Below are positions 32,715 through 41,685 of a stretch of DNA of 64,000 bases, piece by piece (position 1 is the first letter of the stretch; every line of letters starts with the position of its first letter). A model generated the notes under the pieces. The model saw only the letters and a program-made list of their open reading frames with translations. It was not told the DNA's origin and searched no databases. The position numbers were made by a program, and so were the translations under genes. Origin of the DNA: an uncultured Eubacteriales bacterium (GTDB lineage: Bacteria; Bacillota; Clostridia; Oscillospirales; Acutalibacteraceae); NCBI GenBank assembly GCA_934491515.1, contig CAKSTF010000001.1:151172-215171 (forward strand). Direction: 5' to 3'.

Positions 32715-34079
32715 ATGGCAGAAAAGACCGTTGCCGCCATATCTACGCCGCTTGGAACGGGCGGAATAGGCGTTATACGAATTTCGGGCGGGGACGCAAT
32801 CGCCGTTGCCGACCGTTGTTTCCGCGCGGCTTCGGGCAAACCGCTTTCCGCGCTTAAGGGTTACCGCGCGGCTTTCGGGGACGTATGCCTGCCGGACGGC
32901 ACCGTGCTTGACGAGGCGGTGGCGCTTGTATTCAGGGCGCCCAAAAGTTACACGGGCGAGGACGTTGTTGAACTTTCCCTGCACGGCGGCGCCGAAATTT
33001 TAAAACAGGCGCTGCGGCTGGTGCTTGACTGCGGCGCACACGCGGCAGACGGCGGCGAATTTACAAAACGCGCCTTTTTAAACGGCAAAATGCCCCTTTC
33101 AAAAGCGGAAGGAGTTATGGACCTTATAAACGCGCGTTCTGCGGCGGCGCTTAAAATATCACGCGCGGCGGCGGACGGGCGCATAGACCGTGCCGTAGGC
33201 GATATTACCGCGCTTCTTAAAAAAACGGCAGCCGCTGTTGCGGCTTTTTCGGATTTTCCCGACGAGGAACTTGAGGGCGTGAATTACGACGCTTTTTTAA
33301 CCGACCTTACGGCGGCGGAAGCGGCGCTTTTAAAACTTGTAAACAGTTATGACGACGGAAAACTTATCCGTGAGGGCGTGCGGTGCGTTATCGCAGGCAA
33401 GCCGAACGTGGGGAAATCGACCCTTATGAATCTGCTTTGCGGCGAAGAACGTTCGATAGTTACGGAAATTCCCGGTACCACGCGCGATATTGTGGAAACC
33501 GCCGTAAATCTGGGCGATATCACCCTTGTTCTTTCCGACACCGCCGGAATACGCGACGCCGAGGACGCGGTAGAGCGCCGCGGCGTTGAAAAGGCAAAGG
33601 AAAAGGCGGAAAACGCCGACCTTGTGCTTGCGGTTTTCGATTCTTCAAGAAACCTTGACAGCGACGACAGGGAACTTTTGAACCGCCTTAAAGGCAAACG
33701 GTTTATAGCCGTTATAAATAAGTCCGACCTTGACCGAAACCTTGACCTTTCTGAATTTGAGGGGATTGACGCGGTTACGGTATCCGCCGCTACGGGGGAA
33801 GGCCGCCCGGCACTTGCGAACAAAATATGCGAAATCTGCCGCGCCGAAAACCTTTCCGAAGCGGACGCCGTGCTGCTTAGCGAACGGCAGCGCGACTGCG
33901 CAAAGCGCGCGCTTGAGGGTACTGCGGCAGCAAAAGAGGCACTGCTTTCCGGCATGACGCCCGACGCCGTAGGCGTTTGCGTGGACGACGCGCTCTCCGC
34001 CCTTTTTGAACTTACGGGCGAGCGTGTTACGAACGAGGTGGCAGACGAAATTTTCCGCCGCTTCTGCGTGGGAAAATAA
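32715..34079 (+). CDS. mnmE: tRNA modification GTPase MnmE
   Basis: 454 residues, site AAAGGAGAGG. The N-terminal tetrahydrofolate-binding domain begins TVAAISTPLGTGGIGVIRISG; the G domain begins near 228 (GKPNVGKST), with DTAGIRD and NKSD; the C-terminus is FCVGK, matching the conserved C(I/V/L)GK cysteine. With MnmG it makes the carboxymethylaminomethyl group at wobble U34 of certain tRNAs. It leads the classic mnmE-mnmG-rsmG-noc run. Confidence 0.98.
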   Translation: MAEKTVAAISTPLGTGGIGVIRISGGDAIAVADRCFRAASGKPLSALKGYRAAFGDVCLPDGTVLDEAVALVFRAPKSYTGEDVVELSLHGGAEILKQALRLVLDCGAHAADGGEFTKRAFLNGKMPLSKAEGVMDLINARSAAALKISRAAADGRIDRAVGDITALLKKTAAAVAAFSDFPDEELEGVNYDAFLTDLTAAEAALLKLVNSYDDGKLIREGVRCVIAGKPNVGKSTLMNLLCGEERSIVTEIPGTTRDIVETAVNLGDITLVLSDTAGIRDAEDAVERRGVEKAKEKAENADLVLAVFDSSRNLDSDDRELLNRLKGKRFIAVINKSDLDRNLDLSEFEGIDAVTVSAATGEGRPALANKICEICRAENLSEADAVLLSERQRDCAKRALEGTAAAKEALLSGMTPDAVGVCVDDALSALFELTGERVTNEVADEIFRRFCVGK

Positions 34080-34192
34080 TCCCGTTTAAAACAATCCGTT
34101 TTTTAAACCGTTCCTGAGGCAGCGCCCTTAAAGGACCTGGCGCAGGAAGAATCCGTTTTAGAAAAAATCCATTTTAAAGGAACGATATTTTT

Positions 34193-36076
34193 ATGATACC
34201 CGAATACAACGCAGGTCAGGTTGACGTTGCGGTAATTGGCGGCGGCCACGCCGGAATAGAGGCGGCGCTCGCCGCGGCAAGACTGGGCGCTTACACCGTT
34301 ATGTTTTCGATAAGTCTTGACTTTATCGGGAATATGCCCTGCAACCCCTCGATAGGCGGCACGGCAAAAGGCCACCTTGTGCGCGAACTTGACGCGCTCG
34401 GCGGCGAAATGGGTCTTGCGGCGGACGCCAATACCATACAAAGTCGTATGCTTAACCGCGGCAAAGGACCGGCGGTTTATTCGCTGCGCGCACAGATAGA
34501 CCGCCGCAAATACAGCGCGTATATGAAACACGCCGTTGAAAAGCAGGAAAATCTTGACGTAAAGCAGGCGGAAATTACCGACCTTTACCGTGACGGCAGC
34601 GGAATGTGGCACCTTATAACGCGGCTTGGCGCCGACTACACCGCAAAGTGCGTTGTGCTTGCCACGGGAACCTTTTTAGGCGGCAGGGTGTATATAGGCG
34701 AAGTAAATTACGAAAGCGGACCGGACGGAATGTTTCCCGCCACCTCCCTTTCGGCGGCGCTTAAAAAACTGGGCGTGCCGCTGCGGAGGTTCAAAACGGG
34801 AACGCCTGCGCGCGTTGCGGCAGAAAGCATTGACCTTTCATCGCTTGACGTGCAGGAGGGCGACGCGGTTACCGAACCTTTCAGTTTCAGAACCGAAACG
34901 CCGCCCGTAAACTCGGCAGTGTGCCACATTGCCTACACAAACGAAGAAACCAAAAAAGTTATTCTTGAAAACATAAACCGTTCGCCCCTTTACGGCGGGG
35001 TAATAGAGGGCGTGGGTCCGCGGTATTGCCCCAGTATTGAGGACAAGGTAGTGCGTTTTGCCGATAAAAAACGTCACCAGTTGTTTATAGAGCCCTGCGG
35101 TTTGAACACGGAGGAAATGTATCTTCAGGGGATGTCCTCCTCGCTGCCCGAAGAGGTGCAGATAAAGTTTTACCGCACCATAAAGGGACTTGAAAACGTT
35201 AAGGTTATGCGCAACGCCTATGCCATAGAATACGACTGCGTAGACCCTCTTTTTCTTGACGCTTCGCTTGAAATGAAAACCCTTTCGGGACTTTTCGGCG
35301 CAGGGCAGTTTAACGGCTCCTCCGGTTATGAGGAGGCGGCGGCGCAGGGGCTTATCGCCGGAATAAACGCTGCAAGAAAGGCAAAGGGTCTGCCGCCGGT
35401 AATACTTTCGCGTGCTTCGTCCTACATAGGCACGCTTATAGACGACCTTGTAACCAAAGGTTGCTCCGACCCGTACCGTATGATGACCTCAAGAAGCGAA
35501 TACCGCCTTGTTTTGCGGCAGGACAACGCCGACGAACGCCTTATGCCCATAGGTCGCGAAACAGGACTTATAGACGAGAAAACATACGCCGCTTTCCTTA
35601 AAAGAAAAGAACAAAAAGAGGCGGAAATAAAGCGCGTGAGCGAAATATTCCTGCCGCCTTCGGAAGAACTTAACCGCCTGCTTTGCGAAAAGGGCACGGC
35701 GCCCGTTAACACGGGAATCAGAATGAGCGACCTTATAAAACGGCCGCAGTTATCCTATGCCGACCTTGCGCCATTTGACAAGGAAAGACCGCACCTTTCC
35801 CCTGCCGTGGCAGAAAAGGTTGAAACGGAAATTAAATACGAGGGCTATATAAAGCGGCAGCTGGCACAGGTAAAAGAAATGCTGCGGCTTGAAAATAAAC
35901 TTCTGCCGCCCGACATTGACTACGACGCCGTTTACGGTCTGCGGCTTGAAGCGGCAGAAAAACTTAAAAAAGTGAACCCTAAAAGCATTGGTCAGGCTTC
36001 GAGAATATCGGGAGTAAGCCCTGCGGATATTTCCGTTTTGCTTATTCATCTTGAAAAAAGGGAGAAAAGCGAATGA
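34193..36076 (+). CDS. mnmG: tRNA uridine-5-carboxymethylaminomethyl modification enzyme MnmG
   Basis: 627 residues, site AAAGGAACG. FAD-binding GGGHAGIEAA near 15 and NPSIGGTAKGHLVRE near 50, ATGTFLGG near 155, and the C-terminal helical domain typical of GidA. It is the FAD/NADH-dependent partner of MnmE. Its stop overlaps the start of rsmG (ATGA). Confidence 0.98.
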   Translation: MIPEYNAGQVDVAVIGGGHAGIEAALAAARLGAYTVMFSISLDFIGNMPCNPSIGGTAKGHLVRELDALGGEMGLAADANTIQSRMLNRGKGPAVYSLRAQIDRRKYSAYMKHAVEKQENLDVKQAEITDLYRDGSGMWHLITRLGADYTAKCVVLATGTFLGGRVYIGEVNYESGPDGMFPATSLSAALKKLGVPLRRFKTGTPARVAAESIDLSSLDVQEGDAVTEPFSFRTETPPVNSAVCHIAYTNEETKKVILENINRSPLYGGVIEGVGPRYCPSIEDKVVRFADKKRHQLFIEPCGLNTEEMYLQGMSSSLPEEVQIKFYRTIKGLENVKVMRNAYAIEYDCVDPLFLDASLEMKTLSGLFGAGQFNGSSGYEEAAAQGLIAGINAARKAKGLPPVILSRASSYIGTLIDDLVTKGCSDPYRMMTSRSEYRLVLRQDNADERLMPIGRETGLIDEKTYAAFLKRKEQKEAEIKRVSEIFLPPSEELNRLLCEKGTAPVNTGIRMSDLIKRPQLSYADLAPFDKERPHLSPAVAEKVETEIKYEGYIKRQLAQVKEMLRLENKLLPPDIDYDAVYGLRLEAAEKLKKVNPKSIGQASRISGVSPADISVLLIHLEKREKSE

Positions 36077-36789
36077 TCGACTTCAACACAAAAGAACTGC
36101 TGCCGTTGTGCGAAAAATTCGGACTTTTATTGGACGACACCGCCCTTTCGCGGCTTGAAAGATACGGAAATATGCTTTTAGAGTACAACGAAAAGGTGAA
36201 TCTTACCGCAATAACCGAACCGCGCGAGGTTTTATACAAGCATTTTTACGATTGTCTGCTTTTTTTAAAAAACACTCCGCTTAAAGGCGGAAACGCCGTA
36301 ATAGACGTGGGAACGGGCGCCGGTTTTCCCGGCTTGGTGCTTAAAATCGCCTGTCCGGATATAAATCTTACACTGCTTGACGGGCTTAACAAACGGCTTG
36401 ACTTTTTAAAGGCCGTGCTTAAGGAACTTGACCTTAACGCCGCGCTGCTGCACGCCCGTGCGGAGGACGCCGCAAAAGACGCCGCACTTCGCGAAACGTT
36501 TGACGTTGCCTGCGCGCGCGCCGTGGCGGCGCTGCCCGCGCTTTGCGAAATGTGTCTGCCGTTTGTAAAAAAGGGCGGCGTGTTTACCGCAATGAAAGGT
36601 GCCGGCGCGGAAACGGAAGTTGCCGCCGCGCAGAACGCGGTAAAGATTTTGGGCGGCGAAATTTCGGGCGTTTTTTACGAAACGCTTACGGGTGATGAGA
36701 AAAGAGCCTTTGTAAACATTAAAAAGGTTTCGCAAACTCCGACAAAATACCCCAGACAATTTTCTAAAATCAAAAAAAGTCCTCTTTAA
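36073..36789 (+). CDS. rsmG: 16S rRNA (guanine527-N7)-methyltransferase RsmG
   Basis: 238 residues, start overlapping the mnmG stop. YNEKVNLTAITEPREVLYKHFYD is the N-terminal signature and VIDVGTGAGFPGLVLKI the SAM-binding loop. It methylates G527 near the decoding site. The terminator 36773-36812 overlaps its stop codon. Confidence 0.97.
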   Translation: MIDFNTKELLPLCEKFGLLLDDTALSRLERYGNMLLEYNEKVNLTAITEPREVLYKHFYDCLLFLKNTPLKGGNAVIDVGTGAGFPGLVLKIACPDINLTLLDGLNKRLDFLKAVLKELDLNAALLHARAEDAAKDAALRETFDVACARAVAALPALCEMCLPFVKKGGVFTAMKGAGAETEVAAAQNAVKILGGEISGVFYETLTGDEKRAFVNIKKVSQTPTKYPRQFSKIKKSPL

Positions 36790-36812
36790 AAGAGGGCTTT
36801 TTATTTTTTCGG
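36773..36812 (+). terminator. Terminator overlapping the end of rsmG
   Basis: AAAGTCCTCTT and AAGAGGGCTTT (one G-U pair) followed by TTATTTTTT; the rsmG stop is in the loop. Confidence 0.8.
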
Positions 36813-36916
36813 GTCGATTTCGGGCGAACGAAAATACTTTACTTACGGCGGCTTGTCCTGCATAATAAAAGCACCGAAAGGGAACGACCCGAAAATCTTG
36901 AAAGGCGGCGTGTATC

Positions 36917-37726
36917 GTGTTTAAAAACGGCGGAAAAATAATTTCTGTAAACACCGCCTTTATTCTGCCCGACCCTGCGTCGCCGCGCAGAAGCATAGAC
37001 GAGTACGAACTTTCGGCGCTTAAAAACAACATCGCAAAAAACGGAATCATCTGTCCGCTTATTGTAAGGGAGATTGCAAAAAACAGATACATGCTGGTTT
37101 CCGGCTACCGCCGCCTTGCCGCGGCAAAGGCAATAGGGCTTCGCGCCGTTCCCTGCATAAAAACCGAGTTTGATACCGTTGAAGCGGAAGCCGCCGCGAT
37201 AAGCATTTTTATGACGGCGGAAAACATCTCCTGTTTTGAAGAGGCAGCGGCTCTTGAACGCCTTGCCGTAAACGGCGGAGGCCACGGCGCCGCCGCGGAA
37301 ATGCTTGGGATAAGCGAAAACTGCATATCGGAAAAAACGGAGATTTTAAAACTTTCCGACAGCCTTAAAGCGCGCATAACCGCCGCCGGACTGGACGGAC
37401 GGTATGCAAAGGAACTTTTAAGATTGCCTGCCGATATGCGCGATTCGGCGCTGGCGCAGATAATTGCCGACGGTATGAGTATTCAGCGAACCGCTGAATT
37501 TGTAAACGGACTTTTGAATCCCGCAAAAGAACCCGAACCACCCGTAAGAAAAGCCGCGATAGGCGATATTAAACTGTTTTCAAACAGCCTTGCAAAATTG
37601 CTTGATACCCTTTCCGCCGCAGGATTCGGCGTTAACTGTATCTGCACCGCAAAGGACGGGCTTACCGAATACCGCATACGGCTTTCAAACAAACTTTGCG
37701 AGTCCTGGAACCAACTTTCTTTTTAA
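36917..37726 (+). CDS. noc: ParB/Noc-type chromosome-binding protein
   Basis: 269 residues, GTG start with weak upstream AAAGGCGG. It has the ParB N-terminal domain (IDEYELSALKNNIAKNGIICPLIV; MLVSGYRRLAAAKAIGLRAVPCI, where SGYRR stands for the usual GERR of the CTP-binding motif), a helix-turn-helix (AAAEMLGISENCISEKTEILKL) and a C-terminal dimerisation part. The place after rsmG fits noc, which protects the nucleoid from division in Firmicutes, though a ParB role is not excluded. Cluster C of palindromic elements begins one base after the gene. Confidence 0.85.
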   Translation: MFKNGGKIISVNTAFILPDPASPRRSIDEYELSALKNNIAKNGIICPLIVREIAKNRYMLVSGYRRLAAAKAIGLRAVPCIKTEFDTVEAEAAAISIFMTAENISCFEEAAALERLAVNGGGHGAAAEMLGISENCISEKTEILKLSDSLKARITAAGLDGRYAKELLRLPADMRDSALAQIIADGMSIQRTAEFVNGLLNPAKEPEPPVRKAAIGDIKLFSNSLAKLLDTLSAAGFGVNCICTAKDGLTEYRIRLSNKLCESWNQLSF

Positions 37727-38180
37727 CTCGGGGAATAAAGATTGATTGTACGGTATAGCTTATATTCCCGTCTTCTTTTTATGTCGGGGAATAGAGATTG
37801 TGCTTACAGTATTTCTTTTATTCCCGACTTGAAAACACTGCCTGTCGAGAAGATAGGATAAAAAACAATATGAATAGCAGCAATTTAAAAAACAAATTAA
37901 ACTCACCAATAAATTGGTCGGGTCTTTTATATCGGGAAATAAAGATTGATTTTACAATATAGATTTTATTCCCGACTTTCTTTTGCGTCGGGGAGCAGAG
38001 ATTGGTTTTAACGTACAGTTTATTTTCCCGACTTAAAGTTATCCGCAATCAAAAAAATAAATTAAAATCACAAATAAACCGGTCGGGAATAAAAGAAAAA
38101 GATATGAAGAATAAAGATTCCCGAACTAAAAAACGGTCGGGAATATAAAATAAAGATATGAAGAATAAAAATTCCCGAAC
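37727..38180. repeat. Palindromic element cluster C (four 46-bp and two 45-bp units)
   Basis: Family-1 units: 37727-37772 (starting CTCGGG), 37783-37828, 37931-37976 (starting ATCGGG), 37987-38032, each 46 bp. Family-2 units: 38082-38126 and 38136-38180, each 45 bp, GTCGGGAA ... TTCCCGAAC. The last family-1 unit is followed by the same TTATCCG...AAATTAAAATCAC linker as in clusters A and B. The cluster directly follows noc; the gap 37727-38440 holds no gene. Confidence 0.92.
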
Positions 38181-38296
38181 TAAAAAAATAAGACTCGGCG
38201 CGGGCGGTCTTTTCGTCCCCTTAAGGCTGACCGCGACGGTTTTATAGGCGCAGGCGGTTTTCTGCACGCCGCACTGCACCCACCATATTCATCCCC

Positions 38297-38340
38297 ATAC
38301 ACAAACCCCCGCCATTTAAAAGTGGCGGGGGTTTGTGTAT
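38297..38340. terminator. Large hairpin between cluster C and the flavin reductase gene
   Basis: Perfect 18-bp stem ATACACAAACCCCCGCCA (38297-38314) with its complement at 38323-38340. It could end transcription from either side, although the T-rich tail is short. Confidence 0.6.
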
Positions 38341-38440
38341 ACAGTTCGGACAAAATAATCGGGCTGTCCGGACAATAAAAGCGGACGAATTAACCGCGTG
38401 TCACGAATCGTTGTATCCTGGTTGCTTTGTCTGGACCCAT

Positions 38441-38941
38441 TTATTCTTTAATAAGCACCTTTTCAATTTTCCCTATTACAAAGTTATGCAAATCATTGTT
38501 GTACCATTTGTTTAGGGGCGCTTTGTCGTTAAAGCCGTTGCTTTCAAGTTTTCCCGTGTACTGTTTTTTGCAGACAAGCACAAGCCGTGCCTCTTTAAAA
38601 AAGGGCGCCGCCTCGCAAAAAACGGGGGTAAGGCCCGTAAGGGCGGTTTTATCCGTGTTTCTGCCGGACATATTGCCGCATATTTTGTGTATGTCGCGGC
38701 GCTGTTTGCCGTAAAAACTAAGGGTGAAATAGTCGTTCTTTTCAACAAATTCCATTGTGTACCTTGTGGGACGTATAAGGGCTATAACGCTGTCGCTGCC
38801 CCATATTTCGCCCGCAAATCCCCAGGAGGCCGTCATCATATTATACTTGCGGCTGTTTCCTGCGGTTATAAGCATCCATTCATCGGATATAAGTTTTATA
38901 AGGTTTTCCTTTATATCGGTCGCTTTTATTTCTTTAAACAC
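38441..38941 (-). CDS. Flavin reductase-like domain protein
   Basis: 166 residues from a GTG preceded by AAGGGGGGCG; this makes the N-terminus MFKEIKATDI. The single domain matches the FMN-binding split-barrel flavin reductase family: WMLITAGNSRKYNMMTASWGFAGEIW near 25-50, ALIRPTRYTMEFVEKNDYFTLSFYG, and a C-terminal HNFVIGKIEKV. Such proteins reduce flavins or are stand-alone FMN proteins of unknown partner in anaerobes. It lies 22 bases after the acyltransferase gene. Confidence 0.85.
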   Translation of the reverse strand: MFKEIKATDIKENLIKLISDEWMLITAGNSRKYNMMTASWGFAGEIWGSDSVIALIRPTRYTMEFVEKNDYFTLSFYGKQRRDIHKICGNMSGRNTDKTALTGLTPVFCEAAPFFKEARLVLVCKKQYTGKLESNGFNDKAPLNKWYNNDLHNFVIGKIEKVLIKE

Positions 38942-38963
38942 GGCTGTCGCCCCCCTTAACTTT

Positions 38964-39773
38964 TTATAATAAATCTTCAAGCATAATATTCCTTGAAATT
39001 TCGCTTATCTGCGCGGCGGTCTTGCCCTCGTACTCCGGCGGAGTTATAACCCGCAGCACGCGGATTTCGGTTTGCGAGCGCTTAAAGGGCAGGTTGTGCA
39101 GTATTTCGGTAGCGCCGCGCACCGTGCATACGGCTGTCGGGACGCCGGCTTTCATCGCTATTTTAAAAGCGCCGTCCTTAAACGGCTGGAGAGTGCCGTC
39201 CTTTGTGCGGTGACCTTCGGGGAAGATGCCAAGGCTTGCCTTTCCGCCCTTTAAAAGGCGTATGGCGTCCACCGCTGCCCGTGCCGAGCCGCGGCTGTTT
39301 TCGCGGTCAACAAAAAGTCCGCCCTGCGAATGGATAAACTTTGCAACAAAGGGCATTTCCTTTATTATTTCCTTTTTGCCCATAAAGGCAAACTCCGCCT
39401 GCGGCAGCGCCGCCATAAACAGCGCCGGATCAAAAATATGCGTGTGGTTGCACACCATAACAAAACGTGTGTTCTGCGGCAGAAGATCTTCGCCCTTTAC
39501 CGTTATTTTAACGCGCATTATCTTAAAAATAAGCGGAACGGTCACCTTGGCGATAAATTTATAATACCCTGCGGCGCGCGGCGGTTTTTTAAGATTTACA
39601 AGCGCCACCGAAACCGCAAACACGGCAAGATTTAAAATTATAAGCGCAAGAAGCGCGCCCAAAAACAGCAAAGGGACAAGCCATATCGAATAACTTTGCC
39701 TGAAAACGGGCGTAAATTTATCAAGAACAAGAGGAAACAACACCGCAATCACGGTGTAAACATAAATAACCAT
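38964..39773 (-). CDS. 1-acyl-sn-glycerol-3-phosphate acyltransferase (PlsC family)
   Basis: 269 residues, site AAGGGGGA. Two N-terminal membrane helices (about 1-55) are followed by the PLSAT domain: the HX4D motif in NHTHIFD (about 111), GKKEIIKEMPF, FVDRENSRG and FPEGHRTKDG (about 173). It makes phosphatidic acid from lysophosphatidic acid in membrane phospholipid synthesis, if the usual family substrate applies. Confidence 0.92.
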   Translation of the reverse strand: MVIYVYTVIAVLFPLVLDKFTPVFRQSYSIWLVPLLFLGALLALIILNLAVFAVSVALVNLKKPPRAAGYYKFIAKVTVPLIFKIMRVKITVKGEDLLPQNTRFVMVCNHTHIFDPALFMAALPQAEFAFMGKKEIIKEMPFVAKFIHSQGGLFVDRENSRGSARAAVDAIRLLKGGKASLGIFPEGHRTKDGTLQPFKDGAFKIAMKAGVPTAVCTVRGATEILHNLPFKRSQTEIRVLRVITPPEYEGKTAAQISEISRNIMLEDLL

Positions 39774-39803
39774 GCCGTACGTCCCCCTTTTTAACGTTAA
39801 AGA

Positions 39804-39827
39804 TATCGGCGGCAGATACCGCCGATA
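39804..39827 (-). terminator. Possible terminator after the DUF6472-like gene
   Basis: TATCGGCGG and CCGCCGATA with a six-base loop immediately after the stop codon; weak T-tract (TCTTTAAC). Confidence 0.45.
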
Positions 39828-40010
39828 CTAATTTTGCTTTCTTACTATTTTATACTCGTCATACGGATTATAGTACGGGCAGCCCTTTTGCCTGTTGTTA
39901 AGCAATGCGGCATACTCGTCCTCGTCCATATACGCGTTACAAAAATATTCGTCCTGCTGCTCGTCGTAAACACAATTGGCGCAGGTATCGCAACAAACCG
40001 AAATATCCAT
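39828..40010 (-). CDS. Small cysteine-rich protein, DUF6472-like
   Basis: 60 residues, beginning one base after the LCP gene stop, so translation is probably coupled. CCDTCANCVYDEQQDEYFC, then DEDEY and GCPYYNPYDEYKIVRKQ: six cysteines, five of which form a plausible metal site. It matches the small family I know from clostridia, always with this C-terminal YDEYxIVRKQ. Function unknown. Confidence 0.75.
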   Translation of the reverse strand: MDISVCCDTCANCVYDEQQDEYFCNAYMDEDEYAALLNNRQKGCPYYNPYDEYKIVRKQN

Positions 40011-40011
40011 A

Positions 40012-41667
40012 TTATCCGAAGAAATTATCGTCGCCGTAGTCGGTGCCGCCGCCTACGTTTCCGCCGCCCGTGTTACCGCCGGTATTGCCGCCGGTTTCTC
40101 CGCTGCCGCCCGTGTTTCCGCCGGTGTTGCCGCCCTCGGTTCCCGAGCCGCCCCCCGTATTGCCGCCCGTATTGCCGCCCGATTCGCCGGTGCTGCCGCC
40201 GATTTCCGTGCCGCCGTTACCCGTGGTGGGGTCGCTTGAAGTACCCTCGCCCGTGCCGGTGTTTCCGCCGTCGGGGCCGCTTATTCTGGTGCCTATCGAG
40301 GCAAACCAGTCGGTCTTTTGTATCGGATTCTGTTCAACAAAGGCCTCAACCGACATATCGTCGTATATAATCGCGCGTATCGCGCTTTTTGCGTAGTCCA
40401 TATCAAAATACACGCAGGAACCGTAGCCCGAATAATTAAAGGGCATAAGCCATTCGGTCTGCGGAATACGGTATTGCTCGAAAGAGGGGGAACCGAGCAG
40501 AACGTTAACGGCAAGGGTGTATATATCGCCGTAGGAAAGAGAGGTCTCGCTGCAGGGGAGCAGCGCCTTTATAAGACCCGGGTATTTTGTTTTGGGCAGC
40601 GTTATCGCCGAAGAGAAAAGCTGCTGCATAACGTGGCGCTGGCGGTCGGTTCTGCCGAAATCGTCGTTAGTGCCGAACGCGCTAAGGCAATGCCTTACCC
40701 TTGAATACGCCACCGCCTGAACACCGTTTAAGTGCTGTTTTCCGGGCGTGCTTATAACATAATCTTTAACGTTTATGCCCTTGGCAATGCAGATTTCCTC
40801 CATACAGTTATTAAGATTGGGGTTATCCGTGCCTTTCCATTCAAGTTCGTCCTCGGTTATATCCGCCTCGATACCGCCGACGGCGTCGATTATATCCACC
40901 ATTCCGTAAAAGTTTATTGTGGCGTATCTTGAAATATCAAGCCCGAAATTCTGGTTTATCGTTTTTATGGCAAGTTCGGGACCGCCGTCAAGATATGCAG
41001 AGTTTATCTTACTGTAATAAGACTTTCCGTTATGCTCTATCTTTACTATCGTGTCACGCATAAGGGAGATTACCTTTATCTTCTTTGTCTCCGTATTTAT
41101 GCTAAGCACCATAATGCTGTCGCTTCTGCCGGTAAAATCGTCCTTTTCGCGCGTGTCAAGACCGAAAAGCGCAATGTTTATTACCTTTTCGTTTATAACG
41201 TCGGTAAAGCCGAGGTCGTCCGGGTCGGACGTTATTTTACGATAATTATAATCAAGCAGCGGACGGATATACAAAAACGCGCCCAAAAGCAGCACAAAAA
41301 GCACGCTGCAAACAATAATCGCAGCCTTTTTGCCCTTTGTGAGTTTTCCGTGTTTCTTCTTTTTATACTTCTTTTTGTTTCCCATATTCGAATAGGAGGA
41401 AAGGTCCACCATGCCTTCGCTTTCGCGGACGTTTCCGCCTTTTGCCTCCCCTTTATTTTCGCGTACGCCGCCCTTTGCGGACGGTGTGCGGCGCTGTTCG
41501 GGCGCGCGTTTCGGCGCACCGTAAGAGTTGCTGTAAAAATCATCCGAACTGCCGGAATTGCTGCTTAAAAAACGGCCCGTTTCCTGGTCGTATGCTTTTC
41601 TCTCTATCGGCTCGTCCGACATACCGCCGAACGACACCCTGAACCCCTGCTCGTCTTTTCTTTCCAT
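40012..41667 (-). CDS. LytR-CpsA-Psr (LCP) family wall polymer transferase with Gly/Thr-rich tail
   Basis: 551 residues, site AGGGGAAG. The N-terminal 110 residues are polar and cytoplasmic, followed by one membrane helix (AAIIVCSVLFVLLLGAFLYI). The LCP domain is clear: IALFGLDTREKDDFTGRSD, IMVLSINTETKKIKVISLMRD, and SRVRHCLS with catalytic arginines. LCP enzymes attach teichoic acids or capsule to peptidoglycan. The last 90 residues are GGNTGGNTGGGSG-like repeats, resembling the tail of the VanW protein in this window, and should be extracellular. Confidence 0.93.
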   Translation of the reverse strand: MERKDEQGFRVSFGGMSDEPIERKAYDQETGRFLSSNSGSSDDFYSNSYGAPKRAPEQRRTPSAKGGVRENKGEAKGGNVRESEGMVDLSSYSNMGNKKKYKKKKHGKLTKGKKAAIIVCSVLFVLLLGAFLYIRPLLDYNYRKITSDPDDLGFTDVINEKVINIALFGLDTREKDDFTGRSDSIMVLSINTETKKIKVISLMRDTIVKIEHNGKSYYSKINSAYLDGGPELAIKTINQNFGLDISRYATINFYGMVDIIDAVGGIEADITEDELEWKGTDNPNLNNCMEEICIAKGINVKDYVISTPGKQHLNGVQAVAYSRVRHCLSAFGTNDDFGRTDRQRHVMQQLFSSAITLPKTKYPGLIKALLPCSETSLSYGDIYTLAVNVLLGSPSFEQYRIPQTEWLMPFNYSGYGSCVYFDMDYAKSAIRAIIYDDMSVEAFVEQNPIQKTDWFASIGTRISGPDGGNTGTGEGTSSDPTTGNGGTEIGGSTGESGGNTGGNTGGGSGTEGGNTGGNTGGSGETGGNTGGNTGGGNVGGGTDYGDDNFFG

Positions 41668-41685
41668 TTTCTTCCCCTTTTTTTA

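Noticed and set aside
37727..38180. Noc-binding or parS sites in the palindromes next to noc
   Set aside because: The elements carry TTTCCCGA and TCGGGAAA facing inwards across 30-odd bases, not the contiguous ATTTCCCGGGAAAT or TGTTTCACGTGAAACA.
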